Source: Buxus sempervirens
Taxonomy: Eukaryota; Streptophyta; Magnoliopsida; Buxales; Buxaceae
DNA: 64,000 nucleotides
Direction of reading: 5' to 3'
NCBI GenBank assembly: GCA_947561395.2
Contig: OX387182.1
Location: 52,971,283-53,035,282 of the forward strand
Shown in pieces: positions 35,187-47,860 of this stretch. The notes beneath the pieces were generated by a model. That model worked only from the letters and a program-made list of their open reading frames with translations. It was not told where the DNA came from and made no database searches. How positions within the stretch are numbered: the stretch's first letter is position 1; the number at the start of each line of letters is the position of its first letter. Made by a program: the position numbers and the translations under genes.

Positions 35187-37599
35187 TGTGCGCACCTAAA
35201 ATTGGATCCTAGATCGCACACCGGGCGCACCTTTGGCGCGTGCCTCGGGATATTCAGAGTCGCCACTGCCTGAGAGTGCAGGCAGACACGATTTTGCCCT
35301 AATTGGGTCTAAGTCTGGTCTGCGGCTTATTAGAGATCTAGCTAAGTTCTCGGTTACGTCCGGGGAAGCCTTAAGACACCCCGGTCCGCCCCGTTGATTT
35401 GATGGGTCCCTCGGGTCTCCCTGGTTTCTGAGTCAATTTCACCCTTCCTAGACTAGCATGCTGCCTTGTTAAGTCTGGCGGGGCCCTTTGAAGGTGTGGG
35501 TCCCTTTTACTTGATTTTATCTTTTTATTGATTTAAGTGAAGTGGGTCGGACCCGGGTCCCATTGGAAGACCCGTGGGTTGCCATGGTTGGGCCTTGGGC
35601 CCAGTTGGGTTATTGGGTAACCCATTTGGTTATTTTATTTACATTTTACATATTTACAATTTTAGTTTGGGCTTAGTGGGCTTGGAATGGGCCCATTAGC
35701 CAAAGTCCAATGGCCTAAGCCCGTTTTATTGAAAACGGGCCGGGTTTGGGCCGGTCAAAAGTGGGCCCCATAAGTAGGCCAAAGGGATCTTGATGGGCCT
35801 ATCTAGGCCCAAAGTCCAAAAATGGGCTTAAGGTAGCCCAAATGTTTTAAGGGGATGGTTCAAGCCGGCTTAGGCCGGGTCCGGTCCAACTGAACCAAGA
35901 AATTACACTTTTCATCATTTTTACATTTTGCCCGTATTTTCTCTACGGTCCAGCCTGACCGTGAATGAATTCCGGTCCCCTTTGTCCGTGAATCAGATAC
36001 GGTCCAGGCTGGACCGGCCTGAGTTTACGGACGCAATCAATTCTGTGCTTTTGCTGCCGATTCTTCTTGGGATCACTCCGTTGGCTTTCTCAGATGTTCT
36101 GCAACTGATGTGGAAGTTTTCAGCTTCTTCAGATTGGGTACTTGCTTCACATGGTCAAAAAATGACATTCTTCCTCTTCCTTTTGTTCTTGGAGGAGACC
36201 ATCTTTCTTCTTTTTTTTTATTTGTTCAGGGCCATTTTCCAAGGGAACATAAAGGAATTTACAGGGCTTGGGGATCTCTTTTAAAGGAGTCCGATCTTCT
36301 CATACTCAAATGCATATGTCTCAAGTCAATGAAAAGTGTTCCTAGAACACCTCCTTTTTTCTTAGTTTTTGCTTATGAACACCTTTATAAAACTGGACTT
36401 AATGCTATCAACAACAAACAGGTTAGTGATATCAAAGTAAAATAATCAAAAGAAAGTGGAGAAAGCTTGAAAGTAATAACTTTGATCATATTAGAAAGTG
36501 TAATATACTTACAACGCTAGTGATAATCTCTTTGACAAATTCGGCAGCGCTTCCGCGTCCTTCAAAATTTATTGGGACAAATAGGAAAGAGCTTGGTTAG
36601 TCTTGGTTAAGTGGTCTTGATCAATGTATGGTAAATGGGGTGTTTAGGCATAACCTTGGGGTAGTCTTAGAGCATAGGGGTAATTTGGGCATAAAAAGGG
36701 CTTTGGTTTTGGGATGGTGGCAATTGGGCAGGGATTGGTCGTGGGGAGCTCCAGGATGGAGAGGGTCATGGCCAGGGAAGGAGGCTTGTCCCAAATGAAG
36801 GGGGGTGGCCTCTCTATTTATAGGCAAAAATCCCGTGCCCGTATTTGAAATACGGGCATGCCTTGCCCGTACTTCAAGTACGGGCGTGCCTTGCCCGTAA
36901 TTCAAGTACGGGCGAAAAACGAATATTTGCAATTATCGCAGATTTGGCCGTACGGGACGCGTGTCCCTCCGTACGGCGACGCGTGTTTTTCTTCCAGAAT
37001 CTTGCCCGTATTTCAAATACGGGCATGCCCTGCCCGTAAATCAAATACGGTCCAGCACGTTTTTAAAATGTTTGGATTTCAAACCTTTATTCAATTCGGT
37101 TTTTTGCAAGATTTTTATTCGATTTTTTGATTATTTTATTAAAAAGCGAGATTCTCTTTATTAAAATATTATTAAACACTTTTATCTTATTTATTTTATT
37201 GGTTTATTCCCTTTTTGCTGCCTTTTTTGCCACATGGGCAGTTTTTCTGAAACTTCAACTGCTCATAACTTCTTCATCCGGTATCCGATGTCAACAAACT
37301 TAGTGTCGTTGGAATCGGCTCGGAACCACCTGTCCACTGGGGTCAAGTTTGGCAGCTGAATTGGGGTCGAGCGAAAAGTCAACTTTTCGCTCCCCAAAAG
37401 TTTGACCGGCTCATAACTTTCTCATCCGGACTCCGATTCCAGCAAATTCGGTTGCGTTAGAATCGTGTTGAAATGCTCTTTCAATGAGATGAAGCTTGAT
37501 GGTCAAATTCATTTGAATCAAAAAGTCAATTTTTGACCCCCTCAGGGTTTGACTTTTCATTTTTCTTTATTTTGGGGGTGCAAAAATCAGGTGCTAACA
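35187..37599 (-). repeat. Element B 3' LTR
   Basis: On the minus strand it runs from TGTTAGCACC at 37599 to GCGCACA at 35187. The TATA box is at about 36813-36822 (minus). Upstream of it are GCCCGTA palindromes (36836-37050). A GGTCCAG/CTGGACC hairpin near 36002-36016 lies in R/U5. ORFs here recur in the other LTR and are not genes. Confidence 0.92.
36836..37050. repeat. Promoter-proximal GCCCGTA palindrome array (element B LTR)
   Basis: Perfect palindromes with arms TGCCCGTATTT occur at 36836-36858 and 37003-37025. GCCCGTACTT arms lie at 36865-36885, a one-mismatch copy at 36893-36913, and a weaker one at 37032-37050. At 36947-36977 a nested stem has GCCGTAC/GTACGGC outside and GGGAC/GTCCC inside. 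The array lies just upstream of the minus-strand TATA box. It is present in the 5' LTR at about 52826-53040. Confidence 0.88.
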
Positions 37600-37613
37600 G
37601 CTGCCCCTCTTTG
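37600..37613 (-). other. Polypurine tract of element B
   Basis: On the minus strand CAAAGAGGGGCAGC directly precedes the 3' LTR. The 19 bases CTCCAGCAAAGAGGGGCAG are shared with element A. Confidence 0.85.
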
Positions 37614-39373
37614 CTGGAGTCACCTTAGGGGATGAACGGCAAAGAAGAAGAAGAACCTTATTTTTGCACCTTGCATTTCTGTCGGCATGGTCGACGAGCT
37701 CAATCACTGAATTGTTTAAAAGGGAAGCGTCAGATGTCTGGTATCACTTCCTGATTTTGGGGAATCCCTATACCCTCTTTCGGGTTTGAATAGGGTTGTT
37801 CCTTAGTTTTTTGAGAAAGATAGGATTAAATTTTGAGCTCATCAGCCTGTTGATGCAAGGCACTTAACAATGTTCTTTTCTTTTTGTTTGTTCCTTTAAA
37901 GCTTTTAGTGACTTCAATTCTTGATTCCCTGAGCTCTTTTTTTTTTTTTTTTTTTTTAAGGGTGCTAGGCCAAGGTTTGGGACCGGAAGTGCTTGGCAGG
38001 AGGACGGGAGGAAGCTTTTCACGCTGCTGTCCATCATCTTGGAGATCACACACCTATTCTAGCCTATGCTATTTACAAAAGTGAGAATCAAAATTTACAA
38101 AAAGGGGCGAATTGGCCCATTATTGCTCTTTCTTGTTGCTTCTTCTTGCCAGGTTCTTTCTCTTGTTGAGGTATTAGAGCTTCTCTTCCCACTTATGAGT
38201 ATCCATTGGGGATTTGGTGAGAGTATGATCTGTCAAGACGACTCTCTGGGGATAATTGGGATGTCCCTCTTTGCTCTTGAAGTTTTGTTGGAGGGTCTGA
38301 GGATCTTGACAATCTTCTTTCTTCTGAGCTCCGCTGGGGATGAAAGGAAAGAAACCTCTGCTGGGGAATGAAGGATCAAAGTATCCTTCTCATGTTTATC
38401 TTACATCTTTCTTCCTCCTTTGAACCTGCACAAGGAACAAAATGTCAGTGCTTGTTCTGTTCCATTGGGAATATGCAGGATTGGTTTATTCTAAGCCTTT
38501 GATTCATCACAATCAAAAGTGGCTATTGATTAAGGCAATGAACCCTTCGTTACGGGTTAACAGCACAGATGGGGAAATTCCAAGAATAGTTAAGCAGAAT
38601 AATTACGGAAAAACACAGATGTGGTAGTGTGTGTTTGCAACTATCACAGAAGTCAATCCTTAAACCAGACATAAATTAGAGTGCTTGGTATTTTTAGCCT
38701 TGTCATCATAGGCCTTTGTGAAGCGTTAACCTAAACACAGTCTGCCAGTCTGGGCCCTTCAGATTACTTGGCTATCCCCACTCAGCGCACTGTCCAACCT
38801 GTTTCTGTTTTTGCTGTATTTCCCTTTCTAATCAAGGAATGACCAATTTTTTTTTTTTTTTTACCATGACTGACCCTTTTTGCACATAGCGCCCTTTTTG
38901 GGTTTTCACCATGTCTGGTCCTTTCAGGGAGAATTCAATTCCGTCTTTGCCAGAAAACGCAGATTTGACTGTTTTGCTCAAGATCATTCACTTTGGGATC
39001 TGAGAGGTCTTTAAGGTAGGACGAAATGTAGGCTAGGTCGGGGTTTTGAAAGAAAGATAAGTGGCTCAAGAAGGCTATGATTTTATAGGTCTGTACAGTG
39101 CTCCTTTTATTGTTGGGGCTTAGATCCTGGCTTATGGAATTCATATTGACATTCTTTTTCTTGATTTTCTTCGCAATTGCTTTTTTTTTTTTTTTTGAAT
39201 TAGGGCCAGGAATGCCCTTTTTGATGCGAAGGAACACCTGTACTAGGTTTGAAAAGAAATTTTCAGGCCCAAAAGTGTCTAACTAGGGGAAACTTTTTAG
39301 GGTGCTTGGGAGGATTTACAGGCTTGGGGGAGAGTGAAGAATGGCCTCTCTTCATTTCCCAATTGGAATGATC
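37614..39373. other. 3' untranslated part of element B
   Basis: This lies between integrase and the PPT. It contains T-rich runs (37940, 38850, 39180) and no recognisable protein. Confidence 0.6.
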
Positions 39374-42300
39374 TCAAGGATAATACAGTTTGACTGCATC
39401 TGCATTTATTGGCTCAGGAAACATAGTCCTATCCATCTCTTGTAGGATTAGTGCTCCTCTGGACAGAACTTTGTGTACTATGAAAGGTCCTTCATAGTTT
39501 GGCTTGAATTTCCCTCTATTATCTTCTTGGTGGGGAAATATCTTTTTCATAACAATGTTGCCCACCTTGAAGTGTCGTGGTATTACTTTTTTGTTATAAG
39601 TCCGAGCTGCCCTCTGCTGATAGAGTTGCCCGTGGCACAAAGCCTTAATCCTTTTCTCATCAAGCAACTGCAACTGGTCAAACCTTGATTCTTCCCACTC
39701 AATGTCATCAATTTCTGCTTCCTTCAGGATTCTGAGTGAAGGGATCTGTACTTCCACGGGAAGGACTGCCTCCATTCCATATACAAGAGAGAAAGGAGTT
39801 GCTCCGGTTGAGACCCTGATTGAGGTCCGATATGCATGCAAAGCATAGGGCAGCTTCTCATGCCAGTCTCTGTAGGTGACTACCATCTTCTCCAATATCT
39901 TCTTTAGATTTTTGTTGGCAGCCTCTACTGCTCCATTCATCTTGGGCCGATACGCTGTAGAATTCAGATGTCTGATCTTCAAATCTTCACACATTTTGTC
40001 CATGTCCTTGTTATTCAAATTCTTGGCATTGTCTGTGATAAGTGCCTCAGGTACACCATAGCGACAGACAATATTGTTTCTGATGAATTTCAGTACATGA
40101 GACCCTTTGACATCTGCAAAGGATACGGCTTCTACCGACTTTGTAAAATAGTCTATTGCAACCAAGATGAATCGATGCCCATTTGATGCCTTCGGATGGA
40201 TTTCTCCAATCATATCAATTCCCCAGATGGCGAAGGGCCAAGGAGAAGTCATTGAGTACAAAGTGTTGGGCGGTGCATGAATGTTGTCAGCATAAACTTG
40301 GCATAACTGGCATTTCCTTACGTGGATATGACAATCATGTTCCATGGTTAACCAGTAATATCCCATTCTCAAGATCTTCCTTGCTAGCATGTGCCCATTC
40401 ATATGTGCGCCACACTGTCCCCCATGGACTTCATCAACCAGCTGTTGTGCCTCTTCTTCTGTTACACATAGCAGCAGTGAATCATTATAGGACTTTTTGT
40501 ATAGCTTGTCTCCGCTAAGGAAGAACTGTCCAGCCAGTTTCTGAATCGTACGCCTCTCAGATGCTGTGGCCTTCTCTGGCAAAGTCCTGTCTCTCAGGTA
40601 CCTCATTATGTCTGCATACCATGGTTCCCCTTTTGGTGTGCTCTTCTCAACACGAAAGCAGTAGACAGGAGAACACCGCACCTCTATTTCCAACGGTTGT
40701 ACCCAAGTGTCACCAGTGATGGTTGCCATAGATGCCAGTGTTGCCAGGGCATCTGCAAACTGATTCCTGTCTCACGGCATATAATCAAACGTCACGTTAT
40801 TGAACTGTCCTTCCAATTCCTTAATCAGTTCCTGATATGGCACCAACTTAGGATCTTTAGTCCGCCAATCTCCCATTACTTGGTAGATGATTAGACAGGA
40901 ATCCCCATAAACTTTTAACTCTTGGATATTCATTTCGATTGCGGCTCGCAAGCCCAACACACATGCTTCGTATTCTGCCATGTTGTTAGTGCAATCGAAC
41001 AAGAGTTTTGCTGCTATTAGATGATGGACTCCTTCTGGGGAAATGATTACTGCTCCAATCCCTTTCCCATTGATGTTGACTACCCCATCAAAAAACATTT
41101 GCCATCTGGTTTCCTTTTCTACTGATTCGGCACACATAATTTCATCATCCGGCAACCCGGTGAGAAGTGGTTGATAGTCGAGCACAGGGTGTTCTGCCAA
41201 GTGATCTGCTACTGCCTGTCCCTTTATTGCCTTTCTCGTAGTGTAGACAATGTCATACTGAGATAAGATAACCTGCCACTTGGCTATCCTTCCAGTGGAG
41301 ATTGGCTTTTCGAAAATGTACTTCAAGGGATCTGCATCTGAGATCAAAAAGACAGTATGACTGAGGAGATAGTGCCGGAGCTTCTGAGCTGCCCATACCA
41401 ACGCGCCACAGGTTTTCTCAAGCAATGTATATCTTACTTCATAATTGGTAAATTTCTTGCTCAGATAATAAATTGCTTGCTCCTTTCTTCTTGTATCATC
41501 ATGCTGCCCTAGGACGCATCCGGCTGCCGTTTCTGTGACTGACAGGTACATGATTAGAGGTCGTCCGGGTACAGGGGGAACCAAAGTTGGCGGACTCATT
41601 AGATAAGTTTTGATTTTGTCAAACGCTTCTTGGCAATCTTCATTCCAGATCACGGGGTTATCCTTCTTTAGCAATTTGAATATTGGCTCGCACACGGGAG
41701 TCATCTGTGCTATGAACCGACTGATGTACTGTAATCTGCCGAGGAAACCTCTCACTTCTTTTTCTGTGGATGGGGGAGGCATCTCCAGAATTGCCTTTAC
41801 TTTGACAGGATCAACCTCAATTCCTCGTTTCCCCACGATGAATCCAAGTAGCTTCCCTGAGGTAACGCCAAATACACACTTATTCGGGTTCAGCCTGAGC
41901 TTGCATTCCCTGAGCCTGTTAAACACCTTGCCAAGGTTTACCAAATGACTTTCCTCTTCTTTTGACTTTGCAATCATGTCATCCACGTATACTTCCATTT
42001 CTTTGTGCATCAGATCGTGGAATAGCAAAGTCATTGCTCGTTGGTATGTGGCGCCTGCATTCTTCAACCCGAATGACATTACTTTGTAGCAGTATGTGCC
42101 CCAGTGCGTGATGAAGGAAGTCTTCTCCCTGTCTTCAGGTGCCATCCTTATCTGATTGTACCCAGAGAATCCATCCATAAAGGAGAACATGGAATGAGTT
42201 GCAGTATTGTCAACCAATATATCAATGTGTGGTAATGGGAAGTCATCCTTTGGGCTTGCCTTGTTCAGATCCCTGTAATCAACACACATCCTGACCCTTC

Positions 42301-44086
42301 CATCTTTCTTGGGGACTGGCACGATGTTTGCTAACCATTCTGGGTAATCTGTAACTTTCAAGAACCCAGCTTTTAACTGCTTGGTGACCTCTTCTTTGAT
42401 CTTCAGGGCCCATTCTGGTTTCATGCGTCTGAGTTTTTGCTTCACTGGTGCGGCCTCAGACTTTATAGGTAACCGGTGCACAACTAAATCCATGTCTAAT
42501 CCCGGCATATCCTCATATGACCATGCAAACACATCAATGTAAGATTTTAGAAAATCAGTTATCTGTGTTTTCTGTAATTGAGACAGCTTTTTACCAACTT
42601 GGAGAATCCTTGGTTGTGCTGTGTCACCTATGTTGATAGGTTCAGTTTCCTCAATATTAGCCTGGAGACCCTTTTCATGCCTGTCCAAGGCAAATTGAAT
42701 TTCAGGTGGGGTCTCCCATGATTCATCATTATCCTCAAGTTCACAAGAATCACTGGGGATAATTTCTGAATCATCGGGTTGTGATGAGTAAGTGTCATTA
42801 CCTAATTCCTGTTCGACACTATGGATTTCTTTGTGTTCTTTTTGACCTTTTTGTTTTTGTTTGATTTTGGCAACCTGATTATCTATCTCATGCTCCGAAT
42901 TTTTCGGGTGTGCGTCGAGATTGACACTGAGGTTGCGATGTTGGGTTTGCTTATTTGCAGAATTATTCACAGAAGCAGAAAAATAATCAAAAGACTTCAC
43001 GCATTTATTAAAAAGTGCAGCAATATCTACAGGGGGAATTTCAGAAGTGGAAGAAACTCCCTGTAGTAGTTCGGCTTTGCGAGTGGTAAGTGGCGTCGAA
43101 CTCCAGTTCTGTAATGCATGCTTGTCCTTGGTTACAGCGGTCACCGCATTTACCTTTCCAGTCTGGATCATGCTGATGCTGCTGTCAGAGGAGATGCAGA
43201 TGGGGTCATTAGCTGTGCCCTTCTTTGGTTGATTTTGACTTGAATTTTCTGATGATACACTTATCCATACCCCGCGGCGGATGACAGTCCCTGGTACCAG
43301 AATAGTGACTTCGTGGGGTGGTTCCACCTTAGGCAATGCCTTGGTTACAGATTTTTCTGATGATTCATCCCTTCTGCTGGAAGAATGTTCGTCAGGGGCC
43401 CAATTACCATAAGTCTCATGATAAGCCAGCTTAGTGGGCAGTCCCAGTACTTGGGGCATATTCTGGAACATCTGACCCAAACCATCCTTGGTACTTGGGT
43501 ATATAATGCAGATAGGAGGTGGGGGAGACCTTTGCCTTGGAGTGGGTTCTCCTGAACTATCCTGGCTTTCCATCATGTAGATGTACTGAGCTGGCTCTTC
43601 TTCTTCGGTATCATCTGATGGGTAGACAAATGCCTCTTCAGGGATAGCTGGTTTTTCGGTGTCAACTGACTGCCAAGAGAATAGAGCAGACAGTTCTCCC
43701 ATCAGCCCACTGAGAGCCTCTGAGTTCTCTTCCGTAACTGTCTCCTGAGGCAAGGGAGGTTCATCCCATAACCTTTGCAGATAATCGACTTCCGCTTGCT
43801 CAACTGGATCATTGAACTCATCACCCCATCCCTGGGGGACTATGTTCTGAATGGCCTGTGCAGCTTCCTCCTCCATATTGGCCAAGTGATGGTATAACTG
43901 GCCCTGTACACAAATGGGCCAGTGTGGGTCTCTTCCTTCTGCTCGTGCCCTCTTTCGTTCAGCTTTCCTGCCGAATAGCCTGGCATAGTCTTCAGGTTCA
44001 GGAACAAACCCCAATCCAAAGCCTACCGATTTTGTCACATGGCTGGATTGCAGACTTAATGCCTTGCTTGTATTTACCCAAACCAT
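39374..44086 (-). pseudogene. pol: Element B pol: RT, RNase H, second RNase H, integrase, with one internal stop
   Basis: Reading from 44086 the frame enters with FGLGFVPEPED. It shows a long acidic spacer, then reverse transcriptase (CVDYRDLNKASPKD; catalytic YVDD). A first RNase H follows with a weak active site (SVTETAAGCVLG), then a second RNase H (FFDGVVNINGKG, NNMAEYEAC, YGDSC), the dual arrangement of the Tat lineage. TGA at 40772-40774 replaces what is normally Arg (CGA to TGA) just before DRNQFADALA, cutting off the last acidic residue of the second RNase H. The same frame continues from 40771 to 39374 through integrase: His/Cys zinc site ending CQLC, then WGIDMIG, LITDNAKN and AVEAANKN carrying the D, D and E. 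No chromodomain is seen. Apart from the stop the frame is open. Confidence 0.93.
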
Positions 44087-47057
44087 CTCCTACTCGGAGG
44101 CCCCAGTCGGCGCATTCAGCAGCACCGAACATGCTCTTCCTCTTTCTTCTGTGGGACAAATCTGCTTGCAGAGGAGTAGGAATGCGGTTTATTTGCACCA
44201 TTTCAATGGTTTGGAAATTCAGGGAAGTAGGCAGCTCATAATCAATCACGGGTACCCCTCCTTGTTCAAATTCTCGGTGATTTTCTGCATGCACCGTGAT
44301 CAATTGATTTCCCGAAATAAATCGGATCATTCGATGTAGGGTGGATGGGACTGCCCCTGCTTGATGTAGCCAAGGTCTTCCAATCAGCAAATTAAAGGAG
44401 GCATTGATGTCCATCAACTCAAAGGTGATGTAGAAGGCTCTCTCAGCAATCGTAACTTCCAGAGTAACTTCCCCGAGGGAATCCTTCTTGGCATTGTCAA
44501 ACCCGCGGACATTATTGGAGCTGGGTTTGATCAACTCAGCGTTCAGCTGCAGACTGTGGAAGGTCCTGACTGGGCAGATATTCAGAGCTGACCCGTTATC
44601 GATCATGACCCGTCTCACCATTAAGTCGGAGCATCTTACAGTGATAAACAGAGGCTCTGTATGGTTATAACCTTCAGGGGGCAAGTCTGCTGAGGAAAAA
44701 GAGATTGCTTCTGGTGTAGCAATTATAGACATTACTGTCTCCAGCTGCTCAGGGCTGATATCGTCAGGCACATGAGTATCACACAGTATTTTCATGAGCA
44801 CGTCCTTATGTTTGTCTGAGTCCAACAAGAGACGCATAATAGATATCTGGGCTGGTGTCTTATTCAACTGCTGCACTAGATCATACTCCGGAGTGAAGGC
44901 ACTATAGTGGAGTTTTTCAATCTCTTCTTCTGGGGCCTTCCCTTTCTTCTTATGGGTCTGTGGCAATTCAGTAGCCACATCCTTCCCTTTTTCTTTCCTT
45001 GTCCTTTCTTCACTAGTTTCTCCCTTTGGTGTAGGTGGAGGGTTAGGGTCTATGTATCGACCAGAACGGGTGATCCGATCGACTTCTCTTTCAGTGGAAG
45101 TGATGGTAGAATCATGGTACATGGGTAGGAATTGGTAAGGTGGAGGCACAGCGGAGTAGGTTGGGTCAAGGTGAAGTTGGTGTAAGTTAAGGGTGGGTGG
45201 TTCCAGTAGGAAGTCCACAGGCTCATTGAATGGGTTCATCATGTCAAAGATGTTCAATGGGGGTGAGTTTGGGACAGGTGGAGGATAGAAAGGCTCTGGT
45301 TCGGGAAAGTTGAAATGCACCAGAGGGAACCCCATGAAGGTTTCTTCCTCCTCCTCTTCATTAATGACATGTATCTGTTGATATATTGCCCCTTCATGGA
45401 GATGAATCCTGACAACTTGCCCCGGTCGTCCGATCAATAAGGACGGGTCAACCTGTAATTCACTGCCTTGATCACTAGTGACTTGATGTACTGTTCCGCT
45501 GCCAGAAGCCTTATTATGGTCTAGGAGGGGGTTAGTGGCTGTGCCAGTAGGTGGAGTAGGTGCTGCTGGTGCTGGGGGATCTACAGAGATCTTCTTACTG
45601 TCTATCAGATCCTGTATGTCATGCCTCAAATCCCAGCATCGATTTGTTGAATGCCCGGGAGCTCCAGAATGATACTCGCATTTTTCTGCTGTATTATAAC
45701 TTCGTGAGTTGATCATTCTGGGGTTAGGAGGCTTGATTTGAAGGTACCCCTTCTTCAGCAGTGTAGCCAATAGTTCCGCAGGTGCATAAGGCAGCGGGGT
45801 AAAAACCCTCTTCATTCTTGCCTCTGTTTCTTCTCTGGTTCTTCTCATGGGTTGTCCCTGGCCTTCAGGCCTCTGAGAAATGTGGTAAGGCTGCGTTGGC
45901 TGGACATAATTAACTGCCTGGGTCTCCTGCCTTCTGGGCTCCTGCCCCGGGTTTCTACTACTCTGTCCTGCTGCTGTCCTTCTCTGTGTAGGACCTTGGC
46001 CACTGCCATCTATCTTGCCAGCCCTTACAGCATCTTCAATCCTGTCTGCTGTCAGAATCAGGTCATTGAAATTGGATGTGCTCTGCCCCAGTAGCAAAGA
46101 GAAGAATGGCTGTCCCAGGGAGGCGATAAACAGAGAAGTCATCTCTTGTTCAAGTAATGGTGGTTGGACTAGAGTTGCCAATTCTTTCCAATGCTTGGCA
46201 TATTCCCTAACCGATTCCTGATTCTTCTTTGTCAGCCTCTGCAGCTCTGCCCTGGTTTGTACAATTTGACTGTTCAAACGGTACTGCTGGATGAATGCTG
46301 CTGCTAAATCATTCCAAGTCTTGATCTTGGTTTTGTCCAAACTCAAAAACCAAGTATATGCTGCCCCTGTCAGCGATCTCTGAAAGAACTGTATCATAAT
46401 TTTTTCATCTTTGGCATATTGACACATATCTCCAGAGTATGACCTTAGGTGGTTTAATGGGCACCCGGTGCCATCAAACTGATGCAAGTCAGGGCATTTA
46501 AATTTCGGTGGAAGATGAACATCGGAGAAGAAGCAAAGGCTGTCTAAAGTAGCCTCCATGGGGACCGCACTGGGTCGTAGGCTTTTCAGCTCTTCACGCA
46601 AAGCATCTACCTCTGATTTAGTGGCTGCCATCTTTTCATCAAACTGGGCCTGCTGTGTTCTATACCAATCTTCCTCTTCTTGCCCCAGTTGGGCAGGTGC
46701 AATAATCTGTGGAAGAGGCACAGCTTGCGGAGGTGGAGGTGGTACCAACGGAGCTGGGTACGCAGGGTATGGTGGTGGAGCATCCATCTGCGGTGGAACA
46801 ATTGGCTGCTGCAGAGTCACTGGTGCAGCAGGGGGAGCCATCGTGAGTTCTCTCAATTCTGCCATTAACTCTTGAATAATAGTCCCCATACTGTCTATCC
46901 TCTGTTGCAGATCAGTCACTGTCTGTGCCTGGCTGGACTCTGCCTGGTCCTGCCCTGGCGAGGTCTGTTCCCTTGACTGTTCCATTTCAAGCATTTTCCT
47001 AGATCTTAAGAGATACGGGCTTCGGAAAGCAATTTTGGTACCTGCTTGAAACAACAA
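43998..47057 (-). CDS. gag-pro: Element B Gag-protease polyprotein
   Basis: A frame of 1019 codons; the ATG at 46994, after LLRSRK, is an alternative start. Residues about 45-70 and 125-165 are helical/coiled, separated by a Pro-rich stretch. The Gag core is about 170-350 (SLTGAAYTWF, AAFIQQYRLNSQ, VREYAKHW). The zinc-knuckle-like CEYHSGAPGHSTNRCW (C460, H463, H469, C474) resembles that of element A. A Pro-rich linker leads to an aspartic protease with VMIDNGSALNICP near residue 820 and FNLLIGRPWLH. The frame stops at 43998, 89 nt into the pol frame. A +1 shift near 44020 would join protease to pol. Either a single base was inserted or frameshifting is programmed. Gag packages RNA; the protease matures the polyprotein. 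Confidence 0.9.
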   Translation of the reverse strand: MLFQAGTKIAFRSPYLLRSRKMLEMEQSREQTSPGQDQAESSQAQTVTDLQQRIDSMGTIIQELMAELRELTMAPPAAPVTLQQPIVPPQMDAPPPYPAYPAPLVPPPPPQAVPLPQIIAPAQLGQEEEDWYRTQQAQFDEKMAATKSEVDALREELKSLRPSAVPMEATLDSLCFFSDVHLPPKFKCPDLHQFDGTGCPLNHLRSYSGDMCQYAKDEKIMIQFFQRSLTGAAYTWFLSLDKTKIKTWNDLAAAFIQQYRLNSQIVQTRAELQRLTKKNQESVREYAKHWKELATLVQPPLLEQEMTSLFIASLGQPFFSLLLGQSTSNFNDLILTADRIEDAVRAGKIDGSGQGPTQRRTAAGQSSRNPGQEPRRQETQAVNYVQPTQPYHISQRPEGQGQPMRRTREETEARMKRVFTPLPYAPAELLATLLKKGYLQIKPPNPRMINSRSYNTAEKCEYHSGAPGHSTNRCWDLRHDIQDLIDSKKISVDPPAPAAPTPPTGTATNPLLDHNKASGSGTVHQVTSDQGSELQVDPSLLIGRPGQVVRIHLHEGAIYQQIHVINEEEEEETFMGFPLVHFNFPEPEPFYPPPVPNSPPLNIFDMMNPFNEPVDFLLEPPTLNLHQLHLDPTYSAVPPPYQFLPMYHDSTITSTEREVDRITRSGRYIDPNPPPTPKGETSEERTRKEKGKDVATELPQTHKKKGKAPEEEIEKLHYSAFTPEYDLVQQLNKTPAQISIMRLLLDSDKHKDVLMKILCDTHVPDDISPEQLETVMSIIATPEAISFSSADLPPEGYNHTEPLFITVRCSDLMVRRVMIDNGSALNICPVRTFHSLQLNAELIKPSSNNVRGFDNAKKDSLGEVTLEVTIAERAFYITFELMDINASFNLLIGRPWLHQAGAVPSTLHRMIRFISGNQLITVHAENHREFEQGGVPVIDYELPTSLNFQTIEMVQINRIPTPLQADLSHRRKRKSMFGAAECADWGLRVGDGLGKYKQGIKSAIQPCDKIGRLWIGVCS

Positions 47058-47126
47058 TTAATTAGTGCAATTTTTACATGGTTTATGCAGTCAAATTATC
47101 AATTTTAATGATTACAGATCTATTTT

Positions 47127-47371
47127 AACTATCTTAAGATAGTTGGGAAAGAGAACCCAAATGAATTTAAAGATTTATTTGAGTTATTTTGAGAATGATT
47201 GGGAACCTAGAACCTGATCTATTTTAACCAAATGGTTGGGAGAGAGAACCCGGTTTAGACTGGTCTATTTTAGCCAAACGGCTGGGAAAGGGAACCCTAG
47301 ACTGATCTATTTTAACCAAATGGTTGGGAGAGAGAACCCGGTTTAGACTGGTCTATTTTAGCCAAACGGCT
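47127..47371. repeat. 88-bp tandem units with co-varying small palindromes
   Basis: AACTATCTTAAGATAGTT (47127-47144) is a perfect palindrome followed by GGGAAAG. The downstream units have AACCA/TGGTT at 47226-47237 and 47314-47325, alternating with AGCC/GGCT at 47272-47283 and 47360-47371. Each is again followed by GGGA(A/G)AG. The arms differ but remain complementary. Confidence 0.8.
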
Positions 47372-47419
47372 GGGAAAGGGAACCCTAATTTAAAAGGTGG
47401 GTTTGAGCTCAGTATCACG

Positions 47420-47830
47420 AGGTTGGACTATGTTAAGTCTACGCAGGGGATGAGCTAAACAGCAACATCCAGGTGTACCTCAACCAATTTTCAATTTAAT
47501 CTCTGATGGTTTTGGCACCTGACTTCGGCTAGTAGTTCCCGGGCGTGTCTTAGCTAGTCGTTGGTTTAGTCACCATTGACTTTGACGCCTCACAACGGGG
47601 AAGGCTATACCAGGACGTTCTTCCACCAACTTTCTGGTTTAATCACCAGTGGCTTCAGTGCCCTAAGAGTTCGGCTAGGAATACCCGAGCGTACCTTAGT
47701 CGTTAGCTTAGTTGCTTGACCTTGGTGCCACACAACGGGGTATGCTATGCCAGGACGATCCTCTACCAATTTTCTGGTTTAATTACCAGTGGCATTAGTG
47801 CCCCATAGGCTGACCGTGTGATCTCTTAAA
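47420..47830. repeat. Diverged long repeats in the element B spacer
   Basis: Repeated wording such as CACAACGGGG..GCTAT.CCAGGACG recurs at about 47590 and 47735. CTGGT/ACCAG hairpins recur at about 47634 and 47775. No protein is encoded. Confidence 0.6.
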
Positions 47831-47860
47831 TCAGACGGGTGTGATCTGAGCTCAAAGGAT

